This document shows, in pieces, positions 1 to 7,313 of a stretch of 64,000 nucleotides of DNA. Source of the stretch: Actinoplanes aureus (lineage in GTDB: Bacteria; Actinomycetota; Actinomycetes; Mycobacteriales; Micromonosporaceae); NCBI RefSeq assembly GCF_015704865.1, contig NZ_JADQTO010000001.1:186001-250000 (forward strand), given 5' to 3'. The stretch's first letter is position 1. Every line of letters begins with the position of its first letter. The notes under the pieces were generated by a model. That model made no database searches. It was not told the origin of the DNA and was given only the letters and a program-made list of their open reading frames with translations. The position numbers and the translations under genes are program-made.

Positions 1-1
1 C

Positions 2-67
2 GGCGTCTGGCTGGACGACGAGGAGGCCGACGCGGTCGGGCCACGAGGCAGCGAACTCCGCCTATAA
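2..67 (+). CDS. C-terminal end of an unidentified protein (partial)
   Basis: The second frame is open from the window edge to a TAA at 65-67 and encodes the last 21 residues of a protein, an acidic stretch (WLDDEEADAV) ending in SELRL. The composition suits a real reading frame in GC-rich DNA, but too little remains to assign a family. It lies about 60 bases upstream of wrbA on the same strand. Confidence 0.45.
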   Translation, partial: GVWLDDEEADAVGPRGSELRL

Positions 68-128
68 ACGATTCACGGACCCCGTCGAGGGGATTTGCTT
101 GATCCGTCAGGTGAGTCAAGGGGGAACC

Positions 129-731
129 GTGGCCGACGTCAAGCTGGCGATCATCTACTACTCGTCCACCGGAACCGTTCACGGCATGGCGCAACGGTTG
201 CGGGAGGCGGGCGAGAAGGCGGGTGCCGAGGTGCGCCTGCGCCAGGTCTCCGAGCTCGCGCCGGCCGAGGCGATCGCCTCGAACGCGGCCTGGAACCGGC
301 ACTTCGACCAGACCAAGGACGAACCGCGGGCCACCGCCGACGACGTGGTGTGGGCGGACGCGGTGCTGTTCGGCACACCCACCCGGTACGGCAACGTGAC
401 CAGCCAGCTCAAGCAGTTCCTCGACACGCTGGGACCGCAGTGGGCGCAGGGCCAGCTGGCGAACAAGGCGTACGCCGGGTTCACCGCCTCGATGACCGAG
501 CACGGCGGGCAGGAGTCCACCCTGCTGGCGCTCTACCACACGATCTACCACTTCGGTGGCGTGGTCGTGGCGCCCGGGTACACCGATCCGCTGAAGTTCG
601 CGGACGGCAATCCGTACGGCGTCTCGCACGTCACGGGCGGCAGCAACGACGCGCCGCTCACCGAGGTGCAGTTCGCCGCGCTCGACCATCTGGCTCGCCG
701 CGTCGTCAGCATCGGGGGGAAGCTCCGCTAA
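129..731 (+). CDS. wrbA: NAD(P)H:quinone oxidoreductase, WrbA family flavoprotein
   Basis: This 200-residue protein has the WrbA layout: a flavodoxin-type FMN phosphate loop near the N-terminus (YYSSTGTV, residues 10-17), the GTPTRYGN segment at 82-89 that contacts the flavin ring, and the GGQES segment near 126-130. WrbA proteins are cytosolic tetrameric FMN enzymes that reduce quinones by two electrons, avoiding semiquinone radicals. The GTG at 129 is chosen over the in-frame ATG at 99 because a purine-rich AAGGGGG lies just upstream and the family normally starts a few residues before the first beta strand. Length matches the family (about 200). thyA begins nine bases after the stop. Confidence 0.9.
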   Translation: MADVKLAIIYYSSTGTVHGMAQRLREAGEKAGAEVRLRQVSELAPAEAIASNAAWNRHFDQTKDEPRATADDVVWADAVLFGTPTRYGNVTSQLKQFLDTLGPQWAQGQLANKAYAGFTASMTEHGGQESTLLALYHTIYHFGGVVVAPGYTDPLKFADGNPYGVSHVTGGSNDAPLTEVQFAALDHLARRVVSIGGKLR

Positions 732-740
732 CGTTCTGGC

Positions 741-1541
741 ATGCCTGTCGACACCCAGTACGAAGATCTGCTCCGCAGGGTTCTGCAGTCCGGCACTCCG
801 AAGAGCGACCGCACCGGTACGGGCACGCGCAGCCTCTTCGGCGAGCGCCTGCGCTACGACCTGTCCCAGGGTTTCCCGCTGATCACCACGAAGCGGGTGC
901 ACTTCAAGTCGATCGCGGTGGAGCTGCTCTGGTTCCTCCGCGGTGAGACGAACGTCGCCTGGCTGCGCGACCAGGGCGTGACGATCTGGGATGAGTGGGC
1001 ATCTCCGGACGGTGAGCTGGGTCCGGTCTACGGCCACCAATGGCGGTCCTGGCCGGCGAAGGACGGCGGCTCGATCGACCAGATCTCCGAGATCCTGGAC
1101 ACGCTGCGGACGAACCCGGACTCACGGCGCATGATCGTGTCCGCCTGGAACGTCTCCGACATTCCGGAGATGGCGCTCGCGCCCTGCCACGCGCTGTTCC
1201 AGTTCTACGTGGCCGACGGCAAGCTCTCCTGCCAGCTCTACCAGCGCAGCGCCGACCTCTTCCTCGGCGTGCCGTTCAACATCGCCAGCTACGCCCTGCT
1301 GACCCGGATGATCGCGGCGCAGGCCGGGCTCGCCCCGGGCGACTTCATCTGGGTGGGCGGTGACTGCCACATCTACAACAACCATGTGGAGCAGGTCACC
1401 GAGCAGCTGAGCCGGGAGCCGTACCCGTTCCCGGAGCTGGAGATCGCCGATCGGCCCAGCCTCTTCGAGTACGAGTACGGCGACTTCACCGTGGTGAACT
1501 ACCAGCACCACCCGCTGCTGCGGGCCCCGGTCGCGGTATGA
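741..1541 (+). CDS. thyA: thymidylate synthase (ThyA)
   Basis: ThyA methylates dUMP to dTMP using methylene-tetrahydrofolate, leaving dihydrofolate. The 266-residue protein has the usual ThyA length. Catalytic Cys149 sits in [11 protein letters not shown], the dUMP-contacting [13 protein letters not shown] follows at 168-180, and HIYNNH (210-215) is the conserved nucleotide-binding segment. The TTKRVHFKS segment at 49-57 is also typical. The stop overlaps the folA start in ATGA, so the enzyme that makes dihydrofolate and the one that recycles it are translationally coupled. Confidence 0.98.
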   Translation: MPVDTQYEDLLRRVLQSGTPKSDRTGTGTRSLFGERLRYDLSQGFPLITTKRVHFKSIAVELLWFLRGETNVAWLRDQGVTIWDEWASPDGELGPVYGHQWRSWPAKDGGSIDQISEILDTLRTNPDSRRMIVSAWNVSDIPEMALAPCHALFQFYVADGKLSCQLYQRSADLFLGVPFNIASYALLTRMIAAQAGLAPGDFIWVGGDCHIYNNHVEQVTEQLSREPYPFPELEIADRPSLFEYEYGDFTVVNYQHHPLLRAPVAV

Positions 1542-2032
1542 CCGCGACCGTGCACATGATCTGGGCGCAGGCCCGCAACGGGGTGATCGGCGCGGACGGG
1601 TCGATCCCCTGGCGCCTCCCCGGTGAGCAGCGCATGTTCAAGGAACGCACGATAGGCGCCACCGTGGTGATGGGCCGGGCCACCTGGGACTCGCTGCCGG
1701 AGCGGTTCCGCCCGCTGCCGGGCCGGCGGAACGTGGTGCTCACCCGCGACCCCGGCTGGACGGCCGAGGGCGCCGTCGTCGCGCACTCCACCGGCGAGGT
1801 CGCCGACGACGAATTCTGGGTGATCGGCGGCGCCGCGATCTACCGGGCCTTCCTGCCCCGGGCCACGCACATCGTCCGGACCACCGTGGACCTGGAGGTG
1901 GCGGGGGACACGTACGCCCCGGAGCTCGGCCCGGAGTGGACGGTGTCCGCCTCCTCAGGCTGGCTGACCACGCCGGACGGGCAGCGCTACGTCATCGACG
2001 ACCTGACCCGCATTACTTCGGATCGAGCCTGA
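1538..2032 (+). CDS. folA: dihydrofolate reductase
   Basis: DHFR regenerates tetrahydrofolate from the dihydrofolate released by ThyA. The 164-residue chain has the family hallmarks: the N-terminal [11 protein letters not shown] strand and loop, the substrate site IPWRLPGE with an acidic Glu30 in the place of the catalytic Asp/Glu, the NADPH segment [18 protein letters not shown], and [10 protein letters not shown] in the C-terminal half. The ATG overlaps the thyA stop by four bases. The 3' end runs 20 bases into the convergent msrB gene, an unusually tight arrangement. Confidence 0.97.
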   Translation: MTATVHMIWAQARNGVIGADGSIPWRLPGEQRMFKERTIGATVVMGRATWDSLPERFRPLPGRRNVVLTRDPGWTAEGAVVAHSTGEVADDEFWVIGGAAIYRAFLPRATHIVRTTVDLEVAGDTYAPELGPEWTVSASSGWLTTPDGQRYVIDDLTRITSDRA

Positions 2033-2417
2033 TCGACAGGCTGTTCACGCAGTGCCGCGTGTTCTTGGCGGTGAATCCCTCGCCCCGGAACACGTGGCCC
2101 AGGTGCGAGTCGCACCGCGCACACCTGATCTCGGTACGCACCATGCCGAGGCCGCGGTCCTCGATCTCCTTGACCGCGCCCGGGATGGCGTCGTCGAACG
2201 ACGGCCAGCCGCAGTGGCTGTCGAACTTGGTGTCGCTGGGGTAGAGCTGGGCGCCGCAGGCACGGCAGTTGTAGATGCCCTCGGTCTTGGTGTTCACGTA
2301 CTCGCCGCTGAACGGCGCCTCGGTGCCCGCCTCGCGGAGAACGCGGAACTCGGCGGGGCTGAGGCGGATCCGCCACTCGTCTTCGGTGCTGGGCAGCGTG
2401 GTCTCATCAGATGCCAT
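2013..2417 (-). CDS. msrB: peptide-methionine (R)-S-oxide reductase
   Basis: MsrB repairs the R-epimer of methionine sulfoxide in proteins. The 134 residues carry a structural zinc site made by two CxxC pairs (Cys51/54 and Cys99/102), the GWPSFDDAI core, the RCDSHLGHVF segment, and catalytic Cys123 in RHCVNSLSI. Cys69 in SHCGWPSF may act as the resolving cysteine. The ATG at 2417 gives a normal length. It is divergent from the following membrane protein and overlaps the 3' end of folA. Confidence 0.96.
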   Translation of the reverse strand: MASDETTLPSTEDEWRIRLSPAEFRVLREAGTEAPFSGEYVNTKTEGIYNCRACGAQLYPSDTKFDSHCGWPSFDDAIPGAVKEIEDRGLGMVRTEIRCARCDSHLGHVFRGEGFTAKNTRHCVNSLSIRLDPK

Positions 2418-2490
2418 GCCTCAACCGTACGTCGCGGGCCTGTCGCACCGGGGGTGCGCCGAAGAGGGCGTCCGGACCGTTGAGAACTCT

Positions 2491-2979
2491 ATGGAAGGTG
2501 CATCCCCGGCGACGTTCCGGCCGACCTGGCAGCAGGTTCTCGGCCACGGTCTCTACCTCGGCGCGCTGAGCGCGGTGGCGAGTGTCACCACCGGTCTGCT
2601 GGTGTCGCTCGCCTGGCCCCGGGCGGGTGGACCACCGGGATGGACGTGGCCGCTGCTGATTCTGGCGCCGATGCTGCTGGGCGCGGCGATCGGCCTGGTG
2701 GCGGGGCGGCGGACCGGCGTCGAGGTGGGTGCGCGGGGGATCCGGACGTCGTCGGTCTTCGCCGAGGGTGTGGCTCCCTGGCACCGGGTCGTCGACCTGC
2801 GGGCCGAGCGGCGAGGCCGGCGCAACGTGGTCTCCGTGTACCTCGATTCGGGGACAAGCGTGCAGCTGCACGCACCGTACGACGGGGGACTTTTCGCAGC
2901 TGACCCGCGGTTTGAGCTCAAAGTGATCGCTCTGTCCCATTTGTGGCGAAGTCACCGTTTCGGTGGTCTTCCGAGTTGA
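2491..2979 (+). CDS. two-helix membrane protein with a PH-like cytoplasmic part
   Basis: The 162-residue protein has two hydrophobic segments (about residues 20-42 and 50-68), followed by a soluble beta-rich stretch (VEVGARGIRTSSVFAEGVAPW, then a strand with NVVSVYLDSGT) that resembles small bacterial PH-like membrane proteins. The function is not known. The ATG at 2491 was chosen because translation from in-frame starts further upstream would read back through the region opposite msrB. The PH-like assignment is inferred from layout, not from a conserved active site. Confidence 0.7.
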   Translation: MEGASPATFRPTWQQVLGHGLYLGALSAVASVTTGLLVSLAWPRAGGPPGWTWPLLILAPMLLGAAIGLVAGRRTGVEVGARGIRTSSVFAEGVAPWHRVVDLRAERRGRRNVVSVYLDSGTSVQLHAPYDGGLFAADPRFELKVIALSHLWRSHRFGGLPS

Positions 2980-3078
2980 TGACCCGCCGGGGGATGTTTC
3001 CGGGTAAAACGGGCAATTACCGTTAAGCTCCCGTGCGACCATGGAACCGTACCTTTCGCAACAGAACGGATACTCCTC

Positions 3079-3588
3079 ATGAGCTTTTCGCGTCGGTTGG
3101 CTGCTGGACTGCCCGCGGCCGCTGTCACCGCCTTCGCCGCGTTCGCCCTGACCGGAACGCCGGCGACTGCCGCCGAGCCCGTCGTCCAGGGCGCGAATCC
3201 GGCGGTCATGACCAGTCCTGATCCGGCTTCGGATACGCGCGGTAACGCCGGATACGGAGGGAACGCGGCGGAGGTTCCCGGGGTGGTCGCGACCACCCCG
3301 ACCCGTGGGAACCCGGGTTACGGCGGGGAGAGCCCCACCCCTACCCCGACACCCAGCGTCAGCGTCAGCGTCCCGTCCGTCACCGTCAACTCGGTACCGC
3401 CGGGCGGGGTCGCCTCCGATTCCGTGACGCCGGCTCCGGCCGTCACCACCCACGGTGCGGGCGTCAGCTCCGGCAGCACCCTCCCGGTCACCGGCGCCCC
3501 GCTCGCCGGCACGCTGGGAGTCGGTGGCCTGCTGGTCGCGGCGGGCGGCGTGGCCCTCTGGTACACCCGCCGGCGGCGTACCGCCTGA
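3079..3588 (+). CDS. LPXTG-anchored cell-surface protein
   Basis: This is a 169-residue secreted wall protein. It has an N-terminal signal peptide with likely cleavage after about residue 32, a low-complexity Pro/Thr/Ser/Val middle, and a complete sortase signal: LPVTG at 135-139, a hydrophobic helix and the basic tail RRRR. Two copies of a TRGN(A/P)GYGG repeat occur at 53-61 and 75-83. Sortase would cleave between Thr and Gly and attach the chain to peptidoglycan. The role is unknown; it has no enzymatic domain and may be a surface spacer or adhesin. A strong hairpin terminator follows. Confidence 0.85.
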   Translation: MSFSRRLAAGLPAAAVTAFAAFALTGTPATAAEPVVQGANPAVMTSPDPASDTRGNAGYGGNAAEVPGVVATTPTRGNPGYGGESPTPTPTPSVSVSVPSVTVNSVPPGGVASDSVTPAPAVTTHGAGVSSGSTLPVTGAPLAGTLGVGGLLVAAGGVALWYTRRRRTA

Positions 3589-3599
3589 CGTCCATTTCG

Positions 3600-3633
3600 C
3601 GAAGGGTCGTCCGGTTCGCCGGGCGGCCCTTCG
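3600..3633 (+). terminator. intrinsic terminator of the LPXTG gene
   Basis: A 15-base stem (3600-3614 with 3619-3633) closes on a TTCG tetraloop. Two of the pairs are G-U in RNA. It lies 11 bases after the stop codon and 14 bases before the Prim-Pol start, so it separates the two genes. There is no clear T tract, as is common in actinomycetes. Confidence 0.75.
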
Positions 3634-3647
3634 TCGTCGGTGGGCAT

Positions 3648-4685
3648 ATGGTCGAGGACATGCCGAAAGCCGCCGCGGAAGAATTCCAGATCGCCGGCCA
3701 CACCGTTCGCCTGACCAGCCCCGACAAGATCATGTTCCCGGCCAAGGGCTACACGAAGCGGGACGTCTTCGACTACTACGTCGCGGCCGGCGACGGCATC
3801 CTGCGGGCGCTGCGCGACCGTCCCACCACGCTGCAACGCTTCCCCGACGGGATCGAGGGGGAGATGTTCTTCCAGAAGCGCATACCGACCCGCGGCGTGC
3901 CCGATTGGATCAAAACCGCAAAGATCAAATTCCCCAGCATGCGTACGGCGGACGAGCTCTGCCCCGCCGATCTGGCCCACGTCGCCTGGGCCGCGCAGAT
4001 GGGCACCGTGGTCTTCCACCCCTGGCCGGTCCGCGGCACCGCCGTCGACAACCCGGACGAGTTGCGCATCGACCTCGACCCGCAACCCGGCCTCGACTTC
4101 GGTGACGTGGTGACCACGGCCGGCGTGGTCCGCGAGGTGCTCGCCGACCTCGGCTGGACCGGGTTCCCGAAGACGTCCGGCGGGCGTGGGGTGCATGTGT
4201 ACGTGCGGATCGCGCCCCGCTGGTCGTTCGTCGAGGTGCGCCGGGCAGCGATCGCCCTGGCCCGCGAGGTGGAGCGGCGCGACCCGGACCGCATCACGAC
4301 CTCCTGGTGGAAGGAGGAGCGCGGCGAGAAGGTGTTCATCGACTACAACCAGATGGCCCGGGACCGGACCATCGCCTGTGCGTACTCGGTGCGCGCCAAC
4401 GCCCGGGCCACCGTCTCCACCCCGGTCACCTGGGAGGAGCTGACCCGGGTCGAACCGGACGACTTCGACCTGCGCACGGTGCCGGCACGGATCGCCTCGA
4501 TCGGCGACGCGCACGCCGCCATCGACGACGTCGAGCATGACATCACCCCGCTGCTGGAGTGGTCCGAGCGCGACGAGAAGGCCGGATTCGGCGACCTGCC
4601 CTATCCGCCCGACCATCCGAAGATGCCGGGCGAGCCGAAACGGGTCCAGCCCTCCAAGGACCGCGACCTCAAGGCCCAGCGTTAG
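3648..4685 (+). CDS. primase-polymerase, LigD-Pol/Prim-PolC type
   Basis: This is a stand-alone archaeo-eukaryotic primase-type polymerase of the LigD polymerase family. It can add nucleotides, often ribonucleotides, at gaps and broken ends. In the 345 residues the N-terminal part (VRLTSPDKIMFP) and FFQKR segments are typical; the metal-binding DLD triad lies at 142-144, followed by KTSGGRGVHVYV (175-186) and a C-terminal FIDYNQMARDRT segment. No ligase or nuclease domain is fused. A LigC-type ligase lies 2.6 kb away. In mycobacteria Prim-PolC and LigC work together in excision repair, so this is a plausible partner. ATG 3660 is an alternative start. Confidence 0.9.
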   Translation: MVEDMPKAAAEEFQIAGHTVRLTSPDKIMFPAKGYTKRDVFDYYVAAGDGILRALRDRPTTLQRFPDGIEGEMFFQKRIPTRGVPDWIKTAKIKFPSMRTADELCPADLAHVAWAAQMGTVVFHPWPVRGTAVDNPDELRIDLDPQPGLDFGDVVTTAGVVREVLADLGWTGFPKTSGGRGVHVYVRIAPRWSFVEVRRAAIALAREVERRDPDRITTSWWKEERGEKVFIDYNQMARDRTIACAYSVRANARATVSTPVTWEELTRVEPDDFDLRTVPARIASIGDAHAAIDDVEHDITPLLEWSERDEKAGFGDLPYPPDHPKMPGEPKRVQPSKDRDLKAQR

Positions 4686-4700
4686 CCCAGCCCGGCACCC

Positions 4701-4715
4701 TTTCCCGGCGGTCGC
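4701..4715 (+). repeat. dispersed 15-16 bp intergenic motif (family 2), copy 1
   Basis: TTTCCCGGCGGTCGC occurs here between the convergent Prim-Pol and GNAT genes. The same 15 bases recur at 43036-43050 and, inverted, at 42921-42935. A near copy lies at 14886-14904. All copies are noncoding. Confidence 0.6.
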
Positions 4716-4740
4716 GTCGCGGCCGTGCGGTGGCAGCCGA

Positions 4741-4804
4741 TCGCGTGGTGGCGGCGGGGAGGTGTGGTGTTTCGGTGACGGCCGGAACGCGTACCGAGAA
4801 TGGG
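4741..4804 (+). repeat. dispersed about 63 bp intergenic repeat (family 1), copy A
   Basis: This stretch aligns with 18792-18853 almost end to end: both begin TCGCGTGG, share a GGCGGGGA block, then TTTCGG-GACGG, GGAAACGCGTACCG or GGAACGCGTACCG, and end in ATGGG. Both sit between two convergent genes and end about ten bases short of the minus-strand gene. The TTTCGGT...ACCGAGA part can form an imperfect stem, so it may act in 3'-end formation. Confidence 0.65.
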
Positions 4805-4813
4805 TTTTGAAAT

Positions 4814-5269
4814 TCAGAGCGTGAGTTTCATGCCCTCGTGCGATGCGACGAAGCCCAGCGCGGCGTAAAAGCGGTGCGCGTCGGTGCGGCGCTTGTCGGT
4901 GGTGAGCTGCACGATCTTGCAGCCGCGCTCCCGTGCCCGCTCGACGGTCCACCGGATCAGCTCGCCGCCGAGGCCGCGGCCGCGCTGGTCGGAGCGGATC
5001 CGGACGGCCTCGATGAGCAGCCGTTCGGCGCCGCCCCGGCTCAGCCCGGGGATGAAGGTGAGCTGGCAGGTGCCGATGACCTCGCCGTCGTCGGTCGCCA
5101 CGATCAGCTCGTTGCGCTCGTCCGCGTCGATCGCCTCGAACGCGGCCCAGACGGCGGGATCCACCTCCTCCGGCACCGTCCCGAAGCCGCGCTCACGGGA
5201 GAGGTCGTCGTCGGCGAGCAGGTTGAGTACGGTCGGCACGTCGGCGCGGGTGGCAATCCGGATCTGCAT
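4814..5269 (-). CDS. GNAT-family N-acetyltransferase
   Basis: The 151-residue protein is a single GNAT domain, which transfers the acetyl group of acetyl-CoA to an amine. The pyrophosphate loop of motif A is visible (SDQRGRGLGGEL), followed by an amphipathic helix and the motif B region with RFYAALGF, typical of the family. The substrate cannot be predicted. It ends convergent to the Prim-Pol gene and is divergent from the potassium channel gene, with 56 bases between the two starts. Confidence 0.9.
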   Translation of the reverse strand: MQIRIATRADVPTVLNLLADDDLSRERGFGTVPEEVDPAVWAAFEAIDADERNELIVATDDGEVIGTCQLTFIPGLSRGGAERLLIEAVRIRSDQRGRGLGGELIRWTVERARERGCKIVQLTTDKRRTDAHRFYAALGFVASHEGMKLTL

Positions 5270-5325
5270 GATCCGAAGCTTGGCACGGTCTGTCGCGCCG
5301 GCCCCGCGTCGGGCACGATGACGGA

Positions 5326-5784
5326 ATGAATGCGCTGCTCACGGTGCCTCGGATGGTCTTTCGCGCGGTGGTCTGGCTGGCCAACTCGCCGAGGAAGCTG
5401 TTACTCGCTTACCTGATCCTGCTCGTTGTGTGCGGCACCCTCTACGACCGCTTCGAGCCGGACACGTCGCTCGGCGACTCGATCTGGTGGGCCGTCGTCA
5501 CCGCGTCCACCGTCGGCTACGGCGACATCTCACCCGTGACCTGGCAGGCGCGCCTGATGGCCGGCCTGCTCATCTCGCTGATGGTTCTGCTGGTCATCCC
5601 GCTGATCACCGCGCAGTTCGCCAGCAAGCTGATCGTCGACACCGACGCCTTCCGCCACGAGGAGCAGGAGGAGCTCAAGGCGAACCTGCGGCACGTCCGG
5701 CAGCTGCTGGAGGAGCTGGCCGAGCGGCAGGGCGTCAGCGTGCCGGACAGCGCAGGCCCTCCTGAGGGAGCTCCAGGTCGATGA
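5326..5784 (+). CDS. two-TM potassium channel-like protein
   Basis: The 152-residue protein has the minimal pore layout of a K+ channel: TM1 (about 24-40), a pore helix, the selectivity filter TVGYGD at 62-67, TM2 (about 75-98), then a charged cytoplasmic helix rich in Glu (HEEQEELKANLRHVRQLLEEL) that probably forms a coiled coil. It would assemble as a tetramer. There is no RCK/TrkA domain, so gating would differ from MthK-type channels. The last 50 bases overlap the convergent hydrolase gene. Confidence 0.9.
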   Translation: MNALLTVPRMVFRAVVWLANSPRKLLLAYLILLVVCGTLYDRFEPDTSLGDSIWWAVVTASTVGYGDISPVTWQARLMAGLLISLMVLLVIPLITAQFASKLIVDTDAFRHEEQEELKANLRHVRQLLEELAERQGVSVPDSAGPPEGAPGR

Positions 5785-7288
5785 GGTAACCGTCCACCGC
5801 CTGGCGGATGCACGGGGTGGACGGGTACGCGGTGTGCCCCTCGCCCTCCCACGTCAGCACCTGCCCCACACCCAGCATCTTCGCCAGGTCGGCGGTGTTC
5901 TCGTACGGCGTGGCCGGGTCACCGGTCGTGCCCACCACCAGGATCGGCGGCGCGCCGGTCGCCGGGCCGGTCGGGTACGGGTCGCGCTTGCCGGTCCAGA
6001 AGCTGCAGGGCAGCATGCCGACCGCGAGCGTCGCACCGAACAACGGGTACTTCGTCCGCCACTCGGACTGCAACCGGCGGATCTCCTCGACGCTCGGCGC
6101 GTCGTCGGTGTCCGCGCAGTTCACCGCGAGGTTCGCGTCGAACAGGTTGGTGTAACTGCCGTCCGGCTTCCGGTCGGCGTACTGGTCGGCCAGGGCGAAG
6201 ACTCCCGACGCGTCGCCGCCCTGCAGGTCGTCGATCGCGGCGGCCAGACTTGCCCAGCCCGACTCGGTGTAGAGCGACGAGATCAGACCGAGGAAGATCC
6301 AGCCGGGAGTGGCGTCCCGCCCGTCGGCGCCGCGCACCGGCGAGGCCTCCGCCTTGGCCAGCGCGTCGGTCACCGCGCCCCGCGCGTCCGGCGCGATCGG
6401 GCACTTGGCCGGCGTCTGCGAGCACCACTCGGTGAAGTTGGTGAACGCCCGCTCGAAGCCCTTGGCCTGCGCCTCGGAACCCTGGACGTAGTTCTCCGTC
6501 GGGTCCACCGCGCCGTCGAGCACGAGAGCCCGCACGTTCTGCGGGAACAGCTGGGCGTACGTGGCGCCGAGCAGGGTGCCGTAGGAGTAGCCCAGGTAGG
6601 TCAGCTTGGGGTCGCCGACCGCGGAGCGCAGGGCGTCCAGGTCGCGGGCGGCCTGCTCGGTCGAGAAGGTGGGCAGGCGCGGCCCGTACCGCTTGGCGCA
6701 GTTCTCGGCGATCCGCTTGTTCAGCGCGGCGACCTCGTTGAAGTCGGTCGAGCTCGCCGGGTCCGGGTCGGCACCGAAGCTGGCGTCCTGGTCCTTGTCG
6801 CTGATGCACTTCACCGGGCTGGACCGGCCGACCCCGCGCGGGTCGAACCCGACGATGTCGAACCGGTCGGTGACCTCGGTGGGCAGGCCGCCCTGCGCCT
6901 GACCGAACGAGAGGTAGACGGCGGTGTCGATGCCGGAGGCGCCCGGGCCGCCCGGGTTGAGCAGCAGCGACCCGATCCGGTTCTTCTGCTTCTTGGAACG
7001 GATCCGGAGCAGCTCGATCTCGTACGTCTCCCCGCTGTTCGGCGCCGCCCAGTCCTGGGGCACGGCGACCGAGGCGCACTCGTACGTCATCCCGCTCGCG
7101 GCCCGTCCGACCAGGCCCTCGGGCACGTCCGGGCAGGGTGTCCACTGAGCCGGAGAGCCCACCGAACTCACCGCGCCGCCCGGCCTGGCCGGCTCGTCGG
7201 CGCCCTCCGGCGCGAACGTGGGCATGGTGCACCCGGCGGTAATCAGGGTCATCGCGGTGACGAGTGCGGTGGCCAGACGTCTTTGCAC
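5735..7288 (-). CDS. secreted alpha/beta-hydrolase lipoprotein, tripeptidyl aminopeptidase-like
   Basis: The 517-residue protein has a lipoprotein signal ending in LITAGC (Cys20), then an alpha/beta hydrolase of the actinobacterial tripeptidyl-aminopeptidase/SlpD type. The oxyanion segment NPGGPGASG is at 111-119, the nucleophile Ser235 is in GYSYG, the acid lies in VGTTGDPATPYE and the His in GEGHTAYPS near the C-terminus. Members are membrane-anchored exo-peptidases or esterases acting outside the cell. The exact substrate is inferred only by family. The gene overlaps the 3' end of the K+ channel gene. Confidence 0.9.
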   Translation of the reverse strand: MQRRLATALVTAMTLITAGCTMPTFAPEGADEPARPGGAVSSVGSPAQWTPCPDVPEGLVGRAASGMTYECASVAVPQDWAAPNSGETYEIELLRIRSKKQKNRIGSLLLNPGGPGASGIDTAVYLSFGQAQGGLPTEVTDRFDIVGFDPRGVGRSSPVKCISDKDQDASFGADPDPASSTDFNEVAALNKRIAENCAKRYGPRLPTFSTEQAARDLDALRSAVGDPKLTYLGYSYGTLLGATYAQLFPQNVRALVLDGAVDPTENYVQGSEAQAKGFERAFTNFTEWCSQTPAKCPIAPDARGAVTDALAKAEASPVRGADGRDATPGWIFLGLISSLYTESGWASLAAAIDDLQGGDASGVFALADQYADRKPDGSYTNLFDANLAVNCADTDDAPSVEEIRRLQSEWRTKYPLFGATLAVGMLPCSFWTGKRDPYPTGPATGAPPILVVGTTGDPATPYENTADLAKMLGVGQVLTWEGEGHTAYPSTPCIRQAVDGYLIDLELPQEGLRCPAR

Positions 7289-7313
7289 CAGACGACCCTA
7301 TCCGGTCATCCGG

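Noticed and set aside
3318..4952. Open frame of 544 codons opposite the Prim-Pol gene
   Set aside because: It runs across an intergenic gap, a terminator and part of the LPXTG gene, and its sequence has no domain pattern.
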